A stretch of 9,497 bases of DNA from Flavobacteriales bacterium UBA979 (lineage in GTDB: Bacteria; Bacteroidota; Bacteroidia; Flavobacteriales_D; Sanyastnellaceae): assembly GCA_002292325.1 (NCBI GenBank), contig DBBR01000005.1, forward strand, positions 31,367-40,863, given 5' to 3'. The position numbers were made by a program, and so were the translations under genes. This document shows positions 1 to 7,462 of the stretch, piece by piece (within the stretch, counting starts at the first letter, position 1; each line of letters begins with the position of its first letter). The notes beneath the pieces are model-generated. The model searched no databases and was not told where the DNA came from. It saw nothing but the letters and a program-made list of their open reading frames with translations.

Positions 1-42
1 GCTGAGAAATGAAAGTTGAGAAATGAAAGTTGAGAAATGAAA
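1..42 (+). repeat. Three 14-bp tandem repeats carrying serial stop/start overlaps
   Basis: Copies lie at 1-14, 15-28 and 29-42. The second and third are identical (GTTGAGAAATGAAA); the first differs at one base (GCTGAG...). Each copy contains ATGA, where a TGA stop overlaps an ATG start. ATGs occur at 9, 23 and 37. Those at 9 and 23 each open a five-codon frame (MKVEK) that stops in the next ATGA; the one at 37 opens the long gene. TGA occurs in all three frames by position 19, so any gene entering from the left must end here. The frame beginning at position 1 would end A-E-K-stop at 10-12, overlapping the first ATG, which is the natural ancestral junction before the unit was duplicated. The role in translational coupling is inferred. 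Confidence 0.9.
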
Positions 43-1470
43 GAAATTCTGAATTGGACTGAGAAGTTAAGACGGAGCTTTGAAGGTTTTGAACCGAATG
101 TCAAGGGGGATTGGAATGCTATGGAAAGGCGTTTGGACGCGTCAGGGCATTCTTCTTACCAAAGCGAAATCGTGCGTCGTATGAAGTCGGCACAACGTTT
201 TGCATTCGGTGCTTCTGCAATTGCTGCAGGGTTGGCGCTTTGGGTTTTCTTGCCCACGTTTAATGAACCTGACATGGAAGCAATTGCCCTTGAACAAGAT
301 TTGACCAACGAGGCTGAAACGAAAGCTTGGTCTGTTCATGATGATTCCAAGGAAAGATCGGTTAATGGTGAAGCCTCTGGTGCATATGAGGGTGCAACAA
401 ATCAGCATGTTCAACGATTGCCGTTGAAGCTAGATCCTTCGCTTATCGGACCTTCCCTTGGCGGAACAGAGGATCCATTCGGGCGTGACGTCACGGCTCG
501 CACAACAACGACATTTGTCCTAAATCTGCCAGAGATGACTGTGCACGCTCCGCGCGCGGCGGAAGTTGAAGATTCACCACGCACTTCCGGAAAGGAAGGA
601 GTTGACATTGAGCGTAATGAAGGATTGAGAGTGCCGGCAGTATCAAGCGCGATGAAAGAAGAGGTTGAAGGGATAGCCAATTCTACCGTTTCAAAGGCAG
701 TGGATGATGCGATATTTAATATCTCTGCCCAAGAGGCTTGTGCGGGTACAGAAGTTTCCTTTGCTCTGAATGGAATGAATGAGCGAGCGTCTGTGCTCTG
801 GAATTTTGGCGATGGCGGATTTTCGCAACAAGAATCCCCTTCTCACATCTATGAAGACGCGGGCACGTATGATATTACCGTTTCAGTTCGAGCCCCGGGG
901 GATGGCACAATTCGGACTCGAACGGTTGAAAACATGATTGTTGTGCGTCCTAAGCCTGAAGCAGAGATGAGCTGGGCGTTTGAAGATGCCAATGCGACGC
1001 GTGCAAATGTGCACTTGATTGACAATACGTTAGGCGCAAGTAGTTCAACTTGGATTATGGGGCAACAGGACATTTCATCATCTATTATGCTTAATATTCC
1101 CGGCGAGTATCATGTGAATTTGATAGCAAGTAATGCTTTTGGATGCCAGGATGTGTCTGTTGAAACCATTCGGTTGGGAGATCGAAAGGAAGCTATTGCT
1201 CCTGCAATGTTTTCTCCAAACGGCGATGGCCGTTATGATACATTCATGCCGCAAGTGGTTATGGACTCTCGCGAGGACTGGACGTTGACCATTTGGGATG
1301 AAACCTCTCTCGTGTTCGAAACGAGTGATCTTCGAGGGCCTTGGGATGGCACATTTATGGACGGGCAAAAGGCTGTTTCCGGTAAGTCCTATGTATGGAA
1401 ACTTGAAATGACAAGTAAGTCAGGTGAGCGCTACTTGTACGTTGACAATGTTTTCATCGACGTTGATTGA
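37..1470 (+). CDS. Anti-sigma-like one-pass membrane protein with PKD modules and a CHU_C-type C-terminal domain
   Basis: A 477-residue protein without a classical signal peptide. Residues 1-54 form a charged head with a W26-x2-M29-E30-x2-L33 pattern, like the short cytoplasmic heads of Bacteroidota anti-sigma-type proteins. A single hydrophobic segment follows at about 55-72, preceded by Arg/Lys (R47, R48, K50, R54), predicting an N-in, C-out inner-membrane protein. Residues 75-220 are low-complexity and polar, probably a periplasmic linker. A PKD domain lies at about 221-303 (WNFGDGG and the H-x-Y-x2-AGTYDITV signature), then a weaker PKD-like module at about 305-384. The end (385-477) resembles the gliding-motility C-terminal domain, with FSPNGDGRYDTF where FTPNGDGxNDTF is usual, but it finishes FIDVD rather than the usual G-x-V-x-L-x-R type ending. 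ATG 37 is chosen because it is the last ATG of the repeat and starts the long frame. Function as a sigma-factor regulator is inferred; it may instead be an anchored surface or scaffold protein. Confidence 0.85.
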   Translation: MKEILNWTEKLRRSFEGFEPNVKGDWNAMERRLDASGHSSYQSEIVRRMKSAQRFAFGASAIAAGLALWVFLPTFNEPDMEAIALEQDLTNEAETKAWSVHDDSKERSVNGEASGAYEGATNQHVQRLPLKLDPSLIGPSLGGTEDPFGRDVTARTTTTFVLNLPEMTVHAPRAAEVEDSPRTSGKEGVDIERNEGLRVPAVSSAMKEEVEGIANSTVSKAVDDAIFNISAQEACAGTEVSFALNGMNERASVLWNFGDGGFSQQESPSHIYEDAGTYDITVSVRAPGDGTIRTRTVENMIVVRPKPEAEMSWAFEDANATRANVHLIDNTLGASSSTWIMGQQDISSSIMLNIPGEYHVNLIASNAFGCQDVSVETIRLGDRKEAIAPAMFSPNGDGRYDTFMPQVVMDSREDWTLTIWDETSLVFETSDLRGPWDGTFMDGQKAVSGKSYVWKLEMTSKSGERYLYVDNVFIDVD

Positions 1471-1526
1471 TGTGGATATCGCACAGGAGCGAACCAATTG
1501 GGTTTATTAAGAATGGGGTAATTGAC

Positions 1527-1534
1527 TATTTTTG
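1527..1534 (+). promoter_or_regulatory. Candidate Bacteroidota promoter (-7 box)
   Basis: TATTTTTG matches the TAnnTTTG -7 consensus of Bacteroidota housekeeping promoters. About 20 bp upstream is TTTA (1503-1506), one base from the TTTG -33 element. It lies 76 bp before the start of the 1273-residue gene, in the only sizeable + strand intergenic gap, so that gene may be transcribed independently of the gene before it. The match is short and the region AT-rich, so chance occurrence is possible. Confidence 0.35.
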
Positions 1535-1544
1535 CACCGTGCAA
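1532..1544. promoter_or_regulatory. 13-bp perfect palindrome overlapping the promoter candidate
   Basis: TTGCACCGTGCAA consists of 6-bp inverted arms around one central base. It overlaps the last three bases of the -7 candidate and would cover the expected transcription start, a typical place for a repressor site. There is no T-run after it, which argues against a terminator for the upstream gene. The operator role is inferred from position and symmetry only. Confidence 0.3.
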
Positions 1545-1609
1545 CTATTTGCTTGTCCAGTAGTTTAAAGTAAACAAAAGCTATTTCCTGTCCCTAGATC
1601 ATTTACTCA

Positions 1610-4600
1610 ATGAATTCATTGCTTCAACTAATTGCGTGGAAGTTCACAGTTCTGGCAATTTTCATCTTTGGTTTTTGGCTATTGCCATCATTGCATAGTC
1701 AGGAGGATATTCAAATTTCTGCTGGCGGAGAGGTCATTATATGCGACGGCTTTTTTTATGATGACGGTATTCTCGGAGCAGTAGATGGTGGGCCATACAC
1801 AGATCAGGACTACACCATTACCATCTGTCCTGAAACAGATGGAGATGCGATTCAGGTGGTGTTTTTAGCATTTGATCTGCAGACAAATGCGAATCCGAAT
1901 AACAACGACGTGTTGTACGTTTTTGATGGTGACAACACCGGTGCGGAGATGGTCGGGGCGGGAACAAATAATAGCCTGCAAGGGGTCTCGTTCACGGCTT
2001 CTACTTTCAATCCAACTGGTTGCTTGACATTTCAATTTAACTCGAACAATGGAGCAAGTGCTGGTGCGGCTGGTTGGGTAGGTGATATCAATTGTGTCAC
2101 ACCATGCACCTACCCCGAATCTGGTTATGAGCTTTCAGATCCAGAACCATTTGAGCCAGGTGAATCGAGTGTCGGGGTATGTCCCAATCAGGAATTGACG
2201 TTCGATGGATCGGGTTCAATCGGTGACGGAGTTGAACTGGAGTATTGGATTTGGAACTGGGGTGATGGAACGGTTGATTCAACAAGTTCGCCGACGACAT
2301 CTCACTCTTTCGAAGAACCGGGTGAATACCTCGTCTCACTTGTGGTTTCGGATGAGAACAATTGCACAAGTGTCAACTTAGAGATTTATCAAGTTTTGGT
2401 GAGTACGATTCCAATTTTCAATGCGGAATTTTCGTCGCCTCTTTGCACCGAATCGCCCGGCTTTTTGGATGGAAATCCTGTGCAAAGCATCACTTGGACT
2501 GCGCTTCCTCCGCTTGCCGTTTCTGAGGAGTTGCCTATGCCTGATGCAACGGGAGCTTGGTTTGAGTCTGAATTGTACATTGATTTCTTTGATGAAGGGC
2601 AAGTGTTAGAAGACTGTGATGACCTGCTGGGAATCAATGCGCTCATGGAACACTCGTTTGTTGGTGACTTGTCGATCCAAGTGGAGTGCCCTGATGGTAC
2701 GCAAGTTTGGATCATGGAAAACAACAATGCCGGTGCGGATGATTGCAGCAATGGCGATGATCTCAATGGCTTTTACTTGGGGGAGCCTGATGATTTTGAT
2801 GGGACGACTCCCAATCCTGGAGTGGGATATTGGTATACGTTTACCGAAGACGGAGAATATTATTTGGATGGATCAGACAATCCGGATGTGACGGGGAACA
2901 CAATTCCCGCTGGCGAGTATGGTTTGTGCGGAGAAATTTGTGACTTTGAAGGGTGCCCCTTGAATGGCATTTGGACATTCCAAGTAATCGATCAGTGGGG
3001 CGCTGACAACGGCTTTTTATTCGAGTGGGGCATCGACTTTAACCCTGCCATCGTGCCTGGTGTGACCACCTTTACTCCGACGATTGGAGCAGATATGGAC
3101 TCGAGCTACTGGCAGGTGTCATCTTCAACGTACGGCGTGGAAGGCATTGAGACAGAAGCTGATTACGTCGACCTAATGTTCGATGAGCCGGGTGAGTATG
3201 AATTTGTCTATACGGTGACAAATAACTTCAGTTGCACATGGGATACAACTGTGGTGGTGGAGGTAATTCCGGGTCTAGGTAATTCGGTAACCGCCGGAGC
3301 TGACCTGATTTTTTGTCAAGACCCAGTGCAGTTAGAAGGCGCATTTGTGGGAGGTGAAGAGTCTTCTTGTTCGGATGTTGAGGGTACGATTACACATTGC
3401 TATGGGCCCAATGCTTACGACGTATTCACGTATTGCCCAGATTCACCAGGGGATGGAACGATGATGACCGTAGACTTCGGCAGCGGCGTAATCGAAGCCT
3501 TTTGGGACCAGGTTGTTATTTACGACGGTGACTCCGACGCAGCACCAGTTTTGGCAAATCTTGACGGAGACTTGACAGGTTTGAATTTTACAGCGACCAA
3601 CGCAGACGGATGCCTTACTGTCGTTTTCACTTCAGACGGTTGGGGCTCTTGTGCAGATGGCAATTATGAGGAGGTAACCTACTGTGTCTCATGTGGTGGT
3701 CAAGTGGAGTGTGGTTACCTATGGACTTGGGATCCCCCGACATACCTTGACGATCCCTCTTCTCCAACTCCGACGGTCACAGATTTTGATGGAATGCCCA
3801 TTGAATACACGTTGCTGGTGGAGCCGATTGGCATGCCTTATTGTGGGACGGAAGATGTTGTTTCAGTTTTGCCTGGATTCGAATATGAGGTGAATTTTAA
3901 TCAGCCTTCTTGTTTGCTCGATGATGGACTCATTTCTGTAGACATCAATGAACCTCCATCCGAGGGACCTTGGACTTTAAATTTATCGGAAGGAGGGACG
4001 TTGGTTGAAACGGTTATTTCCAATGGGGGCTTGGATGTCTTTGATAACTTGACTTCGGGTGATTATGAATTGGAATTGAGTGATCCTGCAGGCTGCCTCT
4101 ATTACTTAGACATAGCCCTGCTCCCTCCGGCTCCAATGAATTTTGATCTTACTCCAGATCCTACAATTTGCATCAATGGCTATGTAGCGTTGGAGGTAAG
4201 TTCGGATATGGACCCTTCAGGAGAATGGACGTACACCTGGAACAATGGGCTAGGTACAGGTGATATGCAAGTCGTGAACCCGGTGACTGAAACCGATTAT
4301 GAAGTTTTTGCAACGGACCCGAATGGGTGCAATTCTTTGCCGCAAACGGTGACCGTGCAAGTGTATGATTCCCTGAGCGTTTCCGTTGATGCCCCTGAAC
4401 TAATTTGTGGAGGCGCTTTTGCCGAGTTGGAAGGAATTGATTTTGAGGGAGGGAGCGGTGCCGGATATGCCTTCAATTGGACGTGGGAGAATATGCCGGT
4501 GGGGGATGGAGAAATGTACTGGGTCGATTACCCGGCTGCTTCCGGCACTTATTGCGTGACGATTACAGATGATTGTGAATCCCCAGCTGTAACAGCTTGT

Positions 4601-5431
4601 GCGGAGGTCGTGATTGAGACACCGATTCCTGCAGATTTTAGCGTAGATACCACTAAAGCTTGCATTCCAGGTGTTTTTCAATTTGAGAGTTTGGTGGATC
4701 CCGCACTCATTTCGCAGACCGAGTGGTTCTTTGGTGATGGGGAATTGGCCTATGAATCCAATCCGGCTCATGCCTATCCGAATCCAGGGGGCTACGACAT
4801 TACGTTTAATATTACCTCACTGATTGGCTGCCAATACACGACGTTTCAACCGAATATGTTGCAGGTGTATTCTCGTCCCTATGTGGGCTTTACCGCATCT
4901 CCGCAACCGACTCGTGTGCCGGACACCCAAATTGAGTTTGAATCGGTCAATAGCTCAAATGTTGTTGACTGGTATTGGATGTTCGATAGCATCCAGAGCT
5001 TGGGTTCTTCCGACATGCCTCACCCATCTTTTGATTTTCCTATCGATATTGGAGGAGAATATCCTGTCACATTGGTGGTGACCGATGCCAACGGTTGCAC
5101 CTCGCAAATCACCCGTTTCATTGAGATTTATGATATGTTCGCGCTGTACATTCCGACGGCTTTTACCCCAAACAATGATGGTGTAAACGATGCTTTTTTT
5201 GTAGAAGGTGCCGACATTGACCCCAATCGATTTGAGATGCAAATCGTGAACAGATGGGGAAACCTTGTATTCAATACAACTGACGTGAATGAAGTTTGGT
5301 ATGGACCAGCTGCTGGTGATTCTGAGCACTTTGCGCAGGACGCAGTTTACTTCTACCGTGTTGTAGTTTATAGTTTGAGCAATCCAGCTGAACGCAAGGA
5401 GATCAACGGCTCCGTTATGTTGACCCGTTAG
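1610..5431 (+). CDS. Large secreted multidomain adhesin-like protein with a T9SS type B sorting domain
   Basis: A 1273-residue secreted protein. Residues 1-30 are a signal peptide with a hydrophobic core at 12-26 and likely cleavage after S30 (LHS|Q). Modules in order, with approximate positions: CUB-like 40-162; PKD 175-265 (WNWGDG, HSFEEPGEYLVSLVV); P-domain-like sandwich 307-482, with the family's H-x-F-V-G-D-L-S-I start, a GIWTFQVID strand and a final W-G-I-D-F; PKD/Ig-like 485-555; second CUB-like 590-697; Ig-like modules about 700-1005; PKD about 1008-1085 (WFFGDGE); PKD-like 1090-1171; type B sorting domain 1180-1273 (FTPNNDGVNDAF, WGNLVF, ending NGSVMLTR). The sorting domain predicts export through the type IX system to the cell surface or medium. 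No catalytic motif is visible, so an adhesin or glycan/protein-binding role is likelier than an enzyme. Paired cysteines and many acidic residues suggest disulfides and calcium binding. The ligand cannot be told from sequence. Confidence 0.93.
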   Translation: MNSLLQLIAWKFTVLAIFIFGFWLLPSLHSQEDIQISAGGEVIICDGFFYDDGILGAVDGGPYTDQDYTITICPETDGDAIQVVFLAFDLQTNANPNNNDVLYVFDGDNTGAEMVGAGTNNSLQGVSFTASTFNPTGCLTFQFNSNNGASAGAAGWVGDINCVTPCTYPESGYELSDPEPFEPGESSVGVCPNQELTFDGSGSIGDGVELEYWIWNWGDGTVDSTSSPTTSHSFEEPGEYLVSLVVSDENNCTSVNLEIYQVLVSTIPIFNAEFSSPLCTESPGFLDGNPVQSITWTALPPLAVSEELPMPDATGAWFESELYIDFFDEGQVLEDCDDLLGINALMEHSFVGDLSIQVECPDGTQVWIMENNNAGADDCSNGDDLNGFYLGEPDDFDGTTPNPGVGYWYTFTEDGEYYLDGSDNPDVTGNTIPAGEYGLCGEICDFEGCPLNGIWTFQVIDQWGADNGFLFEWGIDFNPAIVPGVTTFTPTIGADMDSSYWQVSSSTYGVEGIETEADYVDLMFDEPGEYEFVYTVTNNFSCTWDTTVVVEVIPGLGNSVTAGADLIFCQDPVQLEGAFVGGEESSCSDVEGTITHCYGPNAYDVFTYCPDSPGDGTMMTVDFGSGVIEAFWDQVVIYDGDSDAAPVLANLDGDLTGLNFTATNADGCLTVVFTSDGWGSCADGNYEEVTYCVSCGGQVECGYLWTWDPPTYLDDPSSPTPTVTDFDGMPIEYTLLVEPIGMPYCGTEDVVSVLPGFEYEVNFNQPSCLLDDGLISVDINEPPSEGPWTLNLSEGGTLVETVISNGGLDVFDNLTSGDYELELSDPAGCLYYLDIALLPPAPMNFDLTPDPTICINGYVALEVSSDMDPSGEWTYTWNNGLGTGDMQVVNPVTETDYEVFATDPNGCNSLPQTVTVQVYDSLSVSVDAPELICGGAFAELEGIDFEGGSGAGYAFNWTWENMPVGDGEMYWVDYPAASGTYCVTITDDCESPAVTACAEVVIETPIPADFSVDTTKACIPGVFQFESLVDPALISQTEWFFGDGELAYESNPAHAYPNPGGYDITFNITSLIGCQYTTFQPNMLQVYSRPYVGFTASPQPTRVPDTQIEFESVNSSNVVDWYWMFDSIQSLGSSDMPHPSFDFPIDIGGEYPVTLVVTDANGCTSQITRFIEIYDMFALYIPTAFTPNNDGVNDAFFVEGADIDPNRFEMQIVNRWGNLVFNTTDVNEVWYGPAAGDSEHFAQDAVYFYRVVVYSLSNPAERKEINGSVMLTR

Positions 5432-5476
5432 AACACAGGGAGCACTTTACTTTAGTCGTTCAACGGCATACAAAGG

Positions 5477-5504
5477 AGATGGAGTAGAGAAGATGGAGTA
5501 GAGA
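5477..5504. repeat. Perfect 14-bp tandem duplication
   Basis: AGATGGAGTAGAGA occurs twice head to tail (5477-5490, 5491-5504), followed by a degenerate purine-rich stretch with a further GATGGAG (5503-5509). It lies after the stop of the adhesin gene and before the terminator. No coding role is seen. The remainder of the gap, 5432-5476, shows no recognisable feature. Confidence 0.85.
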
Positions 5505-5525
5505 TGGAGGATGAGATAAATACAA

Positions 5526-5565
5526 GACATAAAAAGCCCCGGCAGATGCCGGGGCTTTTTATGTC
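5526..5565. terminator. Bidirectional intrinsic terminator between convergent genes
   Basis: Perfect 19-bp arms (5526-5544 and 5547-5565) surround a nominal 2-base centre, realistically a 4-6 base loop. The GC-rich core GCCCCGGC is flanked by five A on the left and five T on the right, so each strand reads as a GC hairpin followed by a U run. It sits 94 bp past the stop of the + strand adhesin gene and 18 bp past the stop of the - strand peptidase gene, so it can end both transcripts. Confidence 0.93.
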
Positions 5566-5583
5566 CATGTTTGTGGCAAAGGT

Positions 5584-7458
5584 TTAGATCGGCCAGTTGA
5601 GCAATTCGTCCATCGTTCCGGTTGCTACACTGTGATAACCAGGCCTTGCTAAGTGATAGATGCGATTGGCCATTTCGACTTGCCCTGTTTCTATCATGGC
5701 TCGATAGAGTGGTGTTAAGAATTTTCTCCGTCCTATTTGGACAAGAAACGACTCCAGCCGGGGATAGGATGGACCGTATTGACTTCGGATGCTCTGCTCA
5801 AGCCAAGCGAAGAGAACTTCGTTGTTACCGGTTTCGCTTATGGACCAAACTTCATCCAGCTCAGCCAATCGATCTGCAGAAGAGTTGTCATCCAAATTGG
5901 ACAAGAAGCGGTAACGTTCTTGATAAACCCAATCGTTCCAAGGGAGATCGGTTGTAGCCTTGGCTCCGCTTTCCCATGCTTCAAGCGTCGCGTCCACTCG
6001 CTCTATTCGTGCCGAGCCAACGGATGGACAATTAACAGGTAAACCCGGTCCAAATATCCATGCGTCGAGATTGACTTCTGCAAGCAATTCGGGTGAATTC
6101 AACAGGTTGGACTTCAGGTATTCGATGAATCGATCGGTGTCCATGACTGAGAAGGAATGGGTTTCAAAGTAAGTTTTCAGAAAGCCATCAAATTCCTCAC
6201 GCCCAACGGTTTCCTCGAGTAGTCTCAAGAAGAAGTAGCCTTTATCATATGCAATAGCGGTCATCCCATCGTCGGGATCGCGGTCTTGCAAATGAAGCTT
6301 GAGGTGCGTGTCGTCTGGATTGGTGTCCATGATTTGATCCACCTCATCCACGAGTCCTTGGTAACTCAATGTTGCCAGCATTTCAGAAATTTCACGACCA
6401 TAGACCGCCTCCATGATCCGTTGCTCGAAATACACCGTGAATCCTTCATTCAACCAAAAGTCATCCCAAGTTGCGTTTGTCACCAAATTGCCGCTCCAGC
6501 TGTGTGCTAATTCATGAGCGACGAGGGAAACCAAACTGCGGTCTCCCGCTATAATGGTAGGGGTAGCGAAGGTTAAACGTGGATTTTCCATGCCGCCGAA
6601 GGGAAAGGCCGCTGGAAGAACTAACAAATCGTAGCGCTCCCAAGCGTATGCACCATAGAGATTTTCTGCAGCGACCAGTAACTCTTCCATTTCGGCGAAT
6701 TCGTATGCTGCAGCATCGATCAATTCAGGTACTGCATAAACACCGGTATGCGCCCCGACGCTTCGGAATTCGACGTTGCCAACCGCCAAAGCCAGCAGGT
6801 ACGAAGGGATGGGTTGGTCCATGGTGAAATCATAGTGACCATCAGCTGATTGCTCAGTCGGGTTTGTCGCACTCATCATGGCCATGGTTCCTGCGGGCAC
6901 GTCCACATGTGCTTCATACGTGAAGCGGATGCCAGGTGAATCTTGGCATGGAATCCATGTCCTCGCAAGGATGGCTTGGCTTTGTGTGAACAAAAAAGGC
7001 TGTTCACCCTCTACCCAAAGTAAGGCGCCTGCATCCGGTGAGCTTTGATAGGTTATTTGGACGTTCTTAGAATCTCCGGTGATGGGAATGCTCAAGGGTT
7101 GGCCCATGATTGGCTGTGCAGGTCCTAGCTGCCAGTCAACAGGAGCTCCGTCCACTGCAACGGCTGTGACATTCAAGTCGACACAATCGAATAGAATGCG
7201 CTGGGCATCTGCAGCGGACTGGATGTCATAGGCTGCTGTTGCCGTGATGATACGGGTTGTAAAGTCAATGGAAGCGGTCCAATTCAAGTGAGTAACAACG
7301 GCCTCTTCTGGACGGCTGAAGCTGTGAAAGTCGTTGGCTCGTTTCATTTCGAGTATGGCTTGAGATTTAACAGAAGGAGAAGTTTCAGATTCACAACCGA
7401 CAAAGGCTGCAGAGACTAAGGCCAAAAGGCCCAAAGGGATGTAGAGAGGCTTGCGCAT
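5584..7458 (-). CDS. Leukotriene A4 hydrolase-like M1 aminopeptidase, predicted lipoprotein
   Basis: A 624-residue zinc metallopeptidase of family M1, close in length and layout to LTA4 hydrolase/aminopeptidase (about 610). Residues 1-21 are a signal peptide; C22 in FVGC is a likely lipid-attachment cysteine, although F at -3 is atypical for a lipobox. An N-terminal beta domain follows (about 55-240) with QSQAI at 159-163, matching the substrate-pocket glutamines of LTA4H. The catalytic domain has GGMEN 288-292, zinc site HELAH 315-319 plus E338 (HExxH-x18-E), and the transition-state tyrosine Y404 in AYDKG. The C-terminal helical domain (about 480-624) keeps the R577/K579 pair that grips the substrate carboxylate in LTA4H. 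It should remove N-terminal residues from short peptides, probably in the periplasm or at the outer membrane. Its ATG comes four bases after the bioY stop, making it the last gene of the operon. Residue equivalences to LTA4H are from memory of the human enzyme. Confidence 0.93.
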   Translation of the reverse strand: MRKPLYIPLGLLALVSAAFVGCESETSPSVKSQAILEMKRANDFHSFSRPEEAVVTHLNWTASIDFTTRIITATAAYDIQSAADAQRILFDCVDLNVTAVAVDGAPVDWQLGPAQPIMGQPLSIPITGDSKNVQITYQSSPDAGALLWVEGEQPFLFTQSQAILARTWIPCQDSPGIRFTYEAHVDVPAGTMAMMSATNPTEQSADGHYDFTMDQPIPSYLLALAVGNVEFRSVGAHTGVYAVPELIDAAAYEFAEMEELLVAAENLYGAYAWERYDLLVLPAAFPFGGMENPRLTFATPTIIAGDRSLVSLVAHELAHSWSGNLVTNATWDDFWLNEGFTVYFEQRIMEAVYGREISEMLATLSYQGLVDEVDQIMDTNPDDTHLKLHLQDRDPDDGMTAIAYDKGYFFLRLLEETVGREEFDGFLKTYFETHSFSVMDTDRFIEYLKSNLLNSPELLAEVNLDAWIFGPGLPVNCPSVGSARIERVDATLEAWESGAKATTDLPWNDWVYQERYRFLSNLDDNSSADRLAELDEVWSISETGNNEVLFAWLEQSIRSQYGPSYPRLESFLVQIGRRKFLTPLYRAMIETGQVEMANRIYHLARPGYHSVATGTMDELLNWPI

Positions 7459-7462
7459 GGTA

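Noticed and set aside
9..40. The two MKVEK frames as real small protein genes
   Set aside because: They are by-products of the repeat unit. Five codons with no independent evidence; any role is in translation, not as peptides.
142..1368. Several open frames on the - strand opposite the first gene
   Set aside because: They lack recognisable domains, have odd composition, and run against a gene with clear membrane, PKD and C-terminal domains.
1532..1544. Palindrome as a terminator of the first gene
   Set aside because: The stem is only 6 bp with a one-base centre and no T-run follows, so a stable hairpin terminator is unlikely.
7459..7462. A separate promoter or biotin-responsive leader inside the peptidase-bioY-peptidase operon
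   Set aside because: The gaps are only 1 and 4 bases, leaving no room; control must come from beyond the right edge or from sites inside coding sequence.
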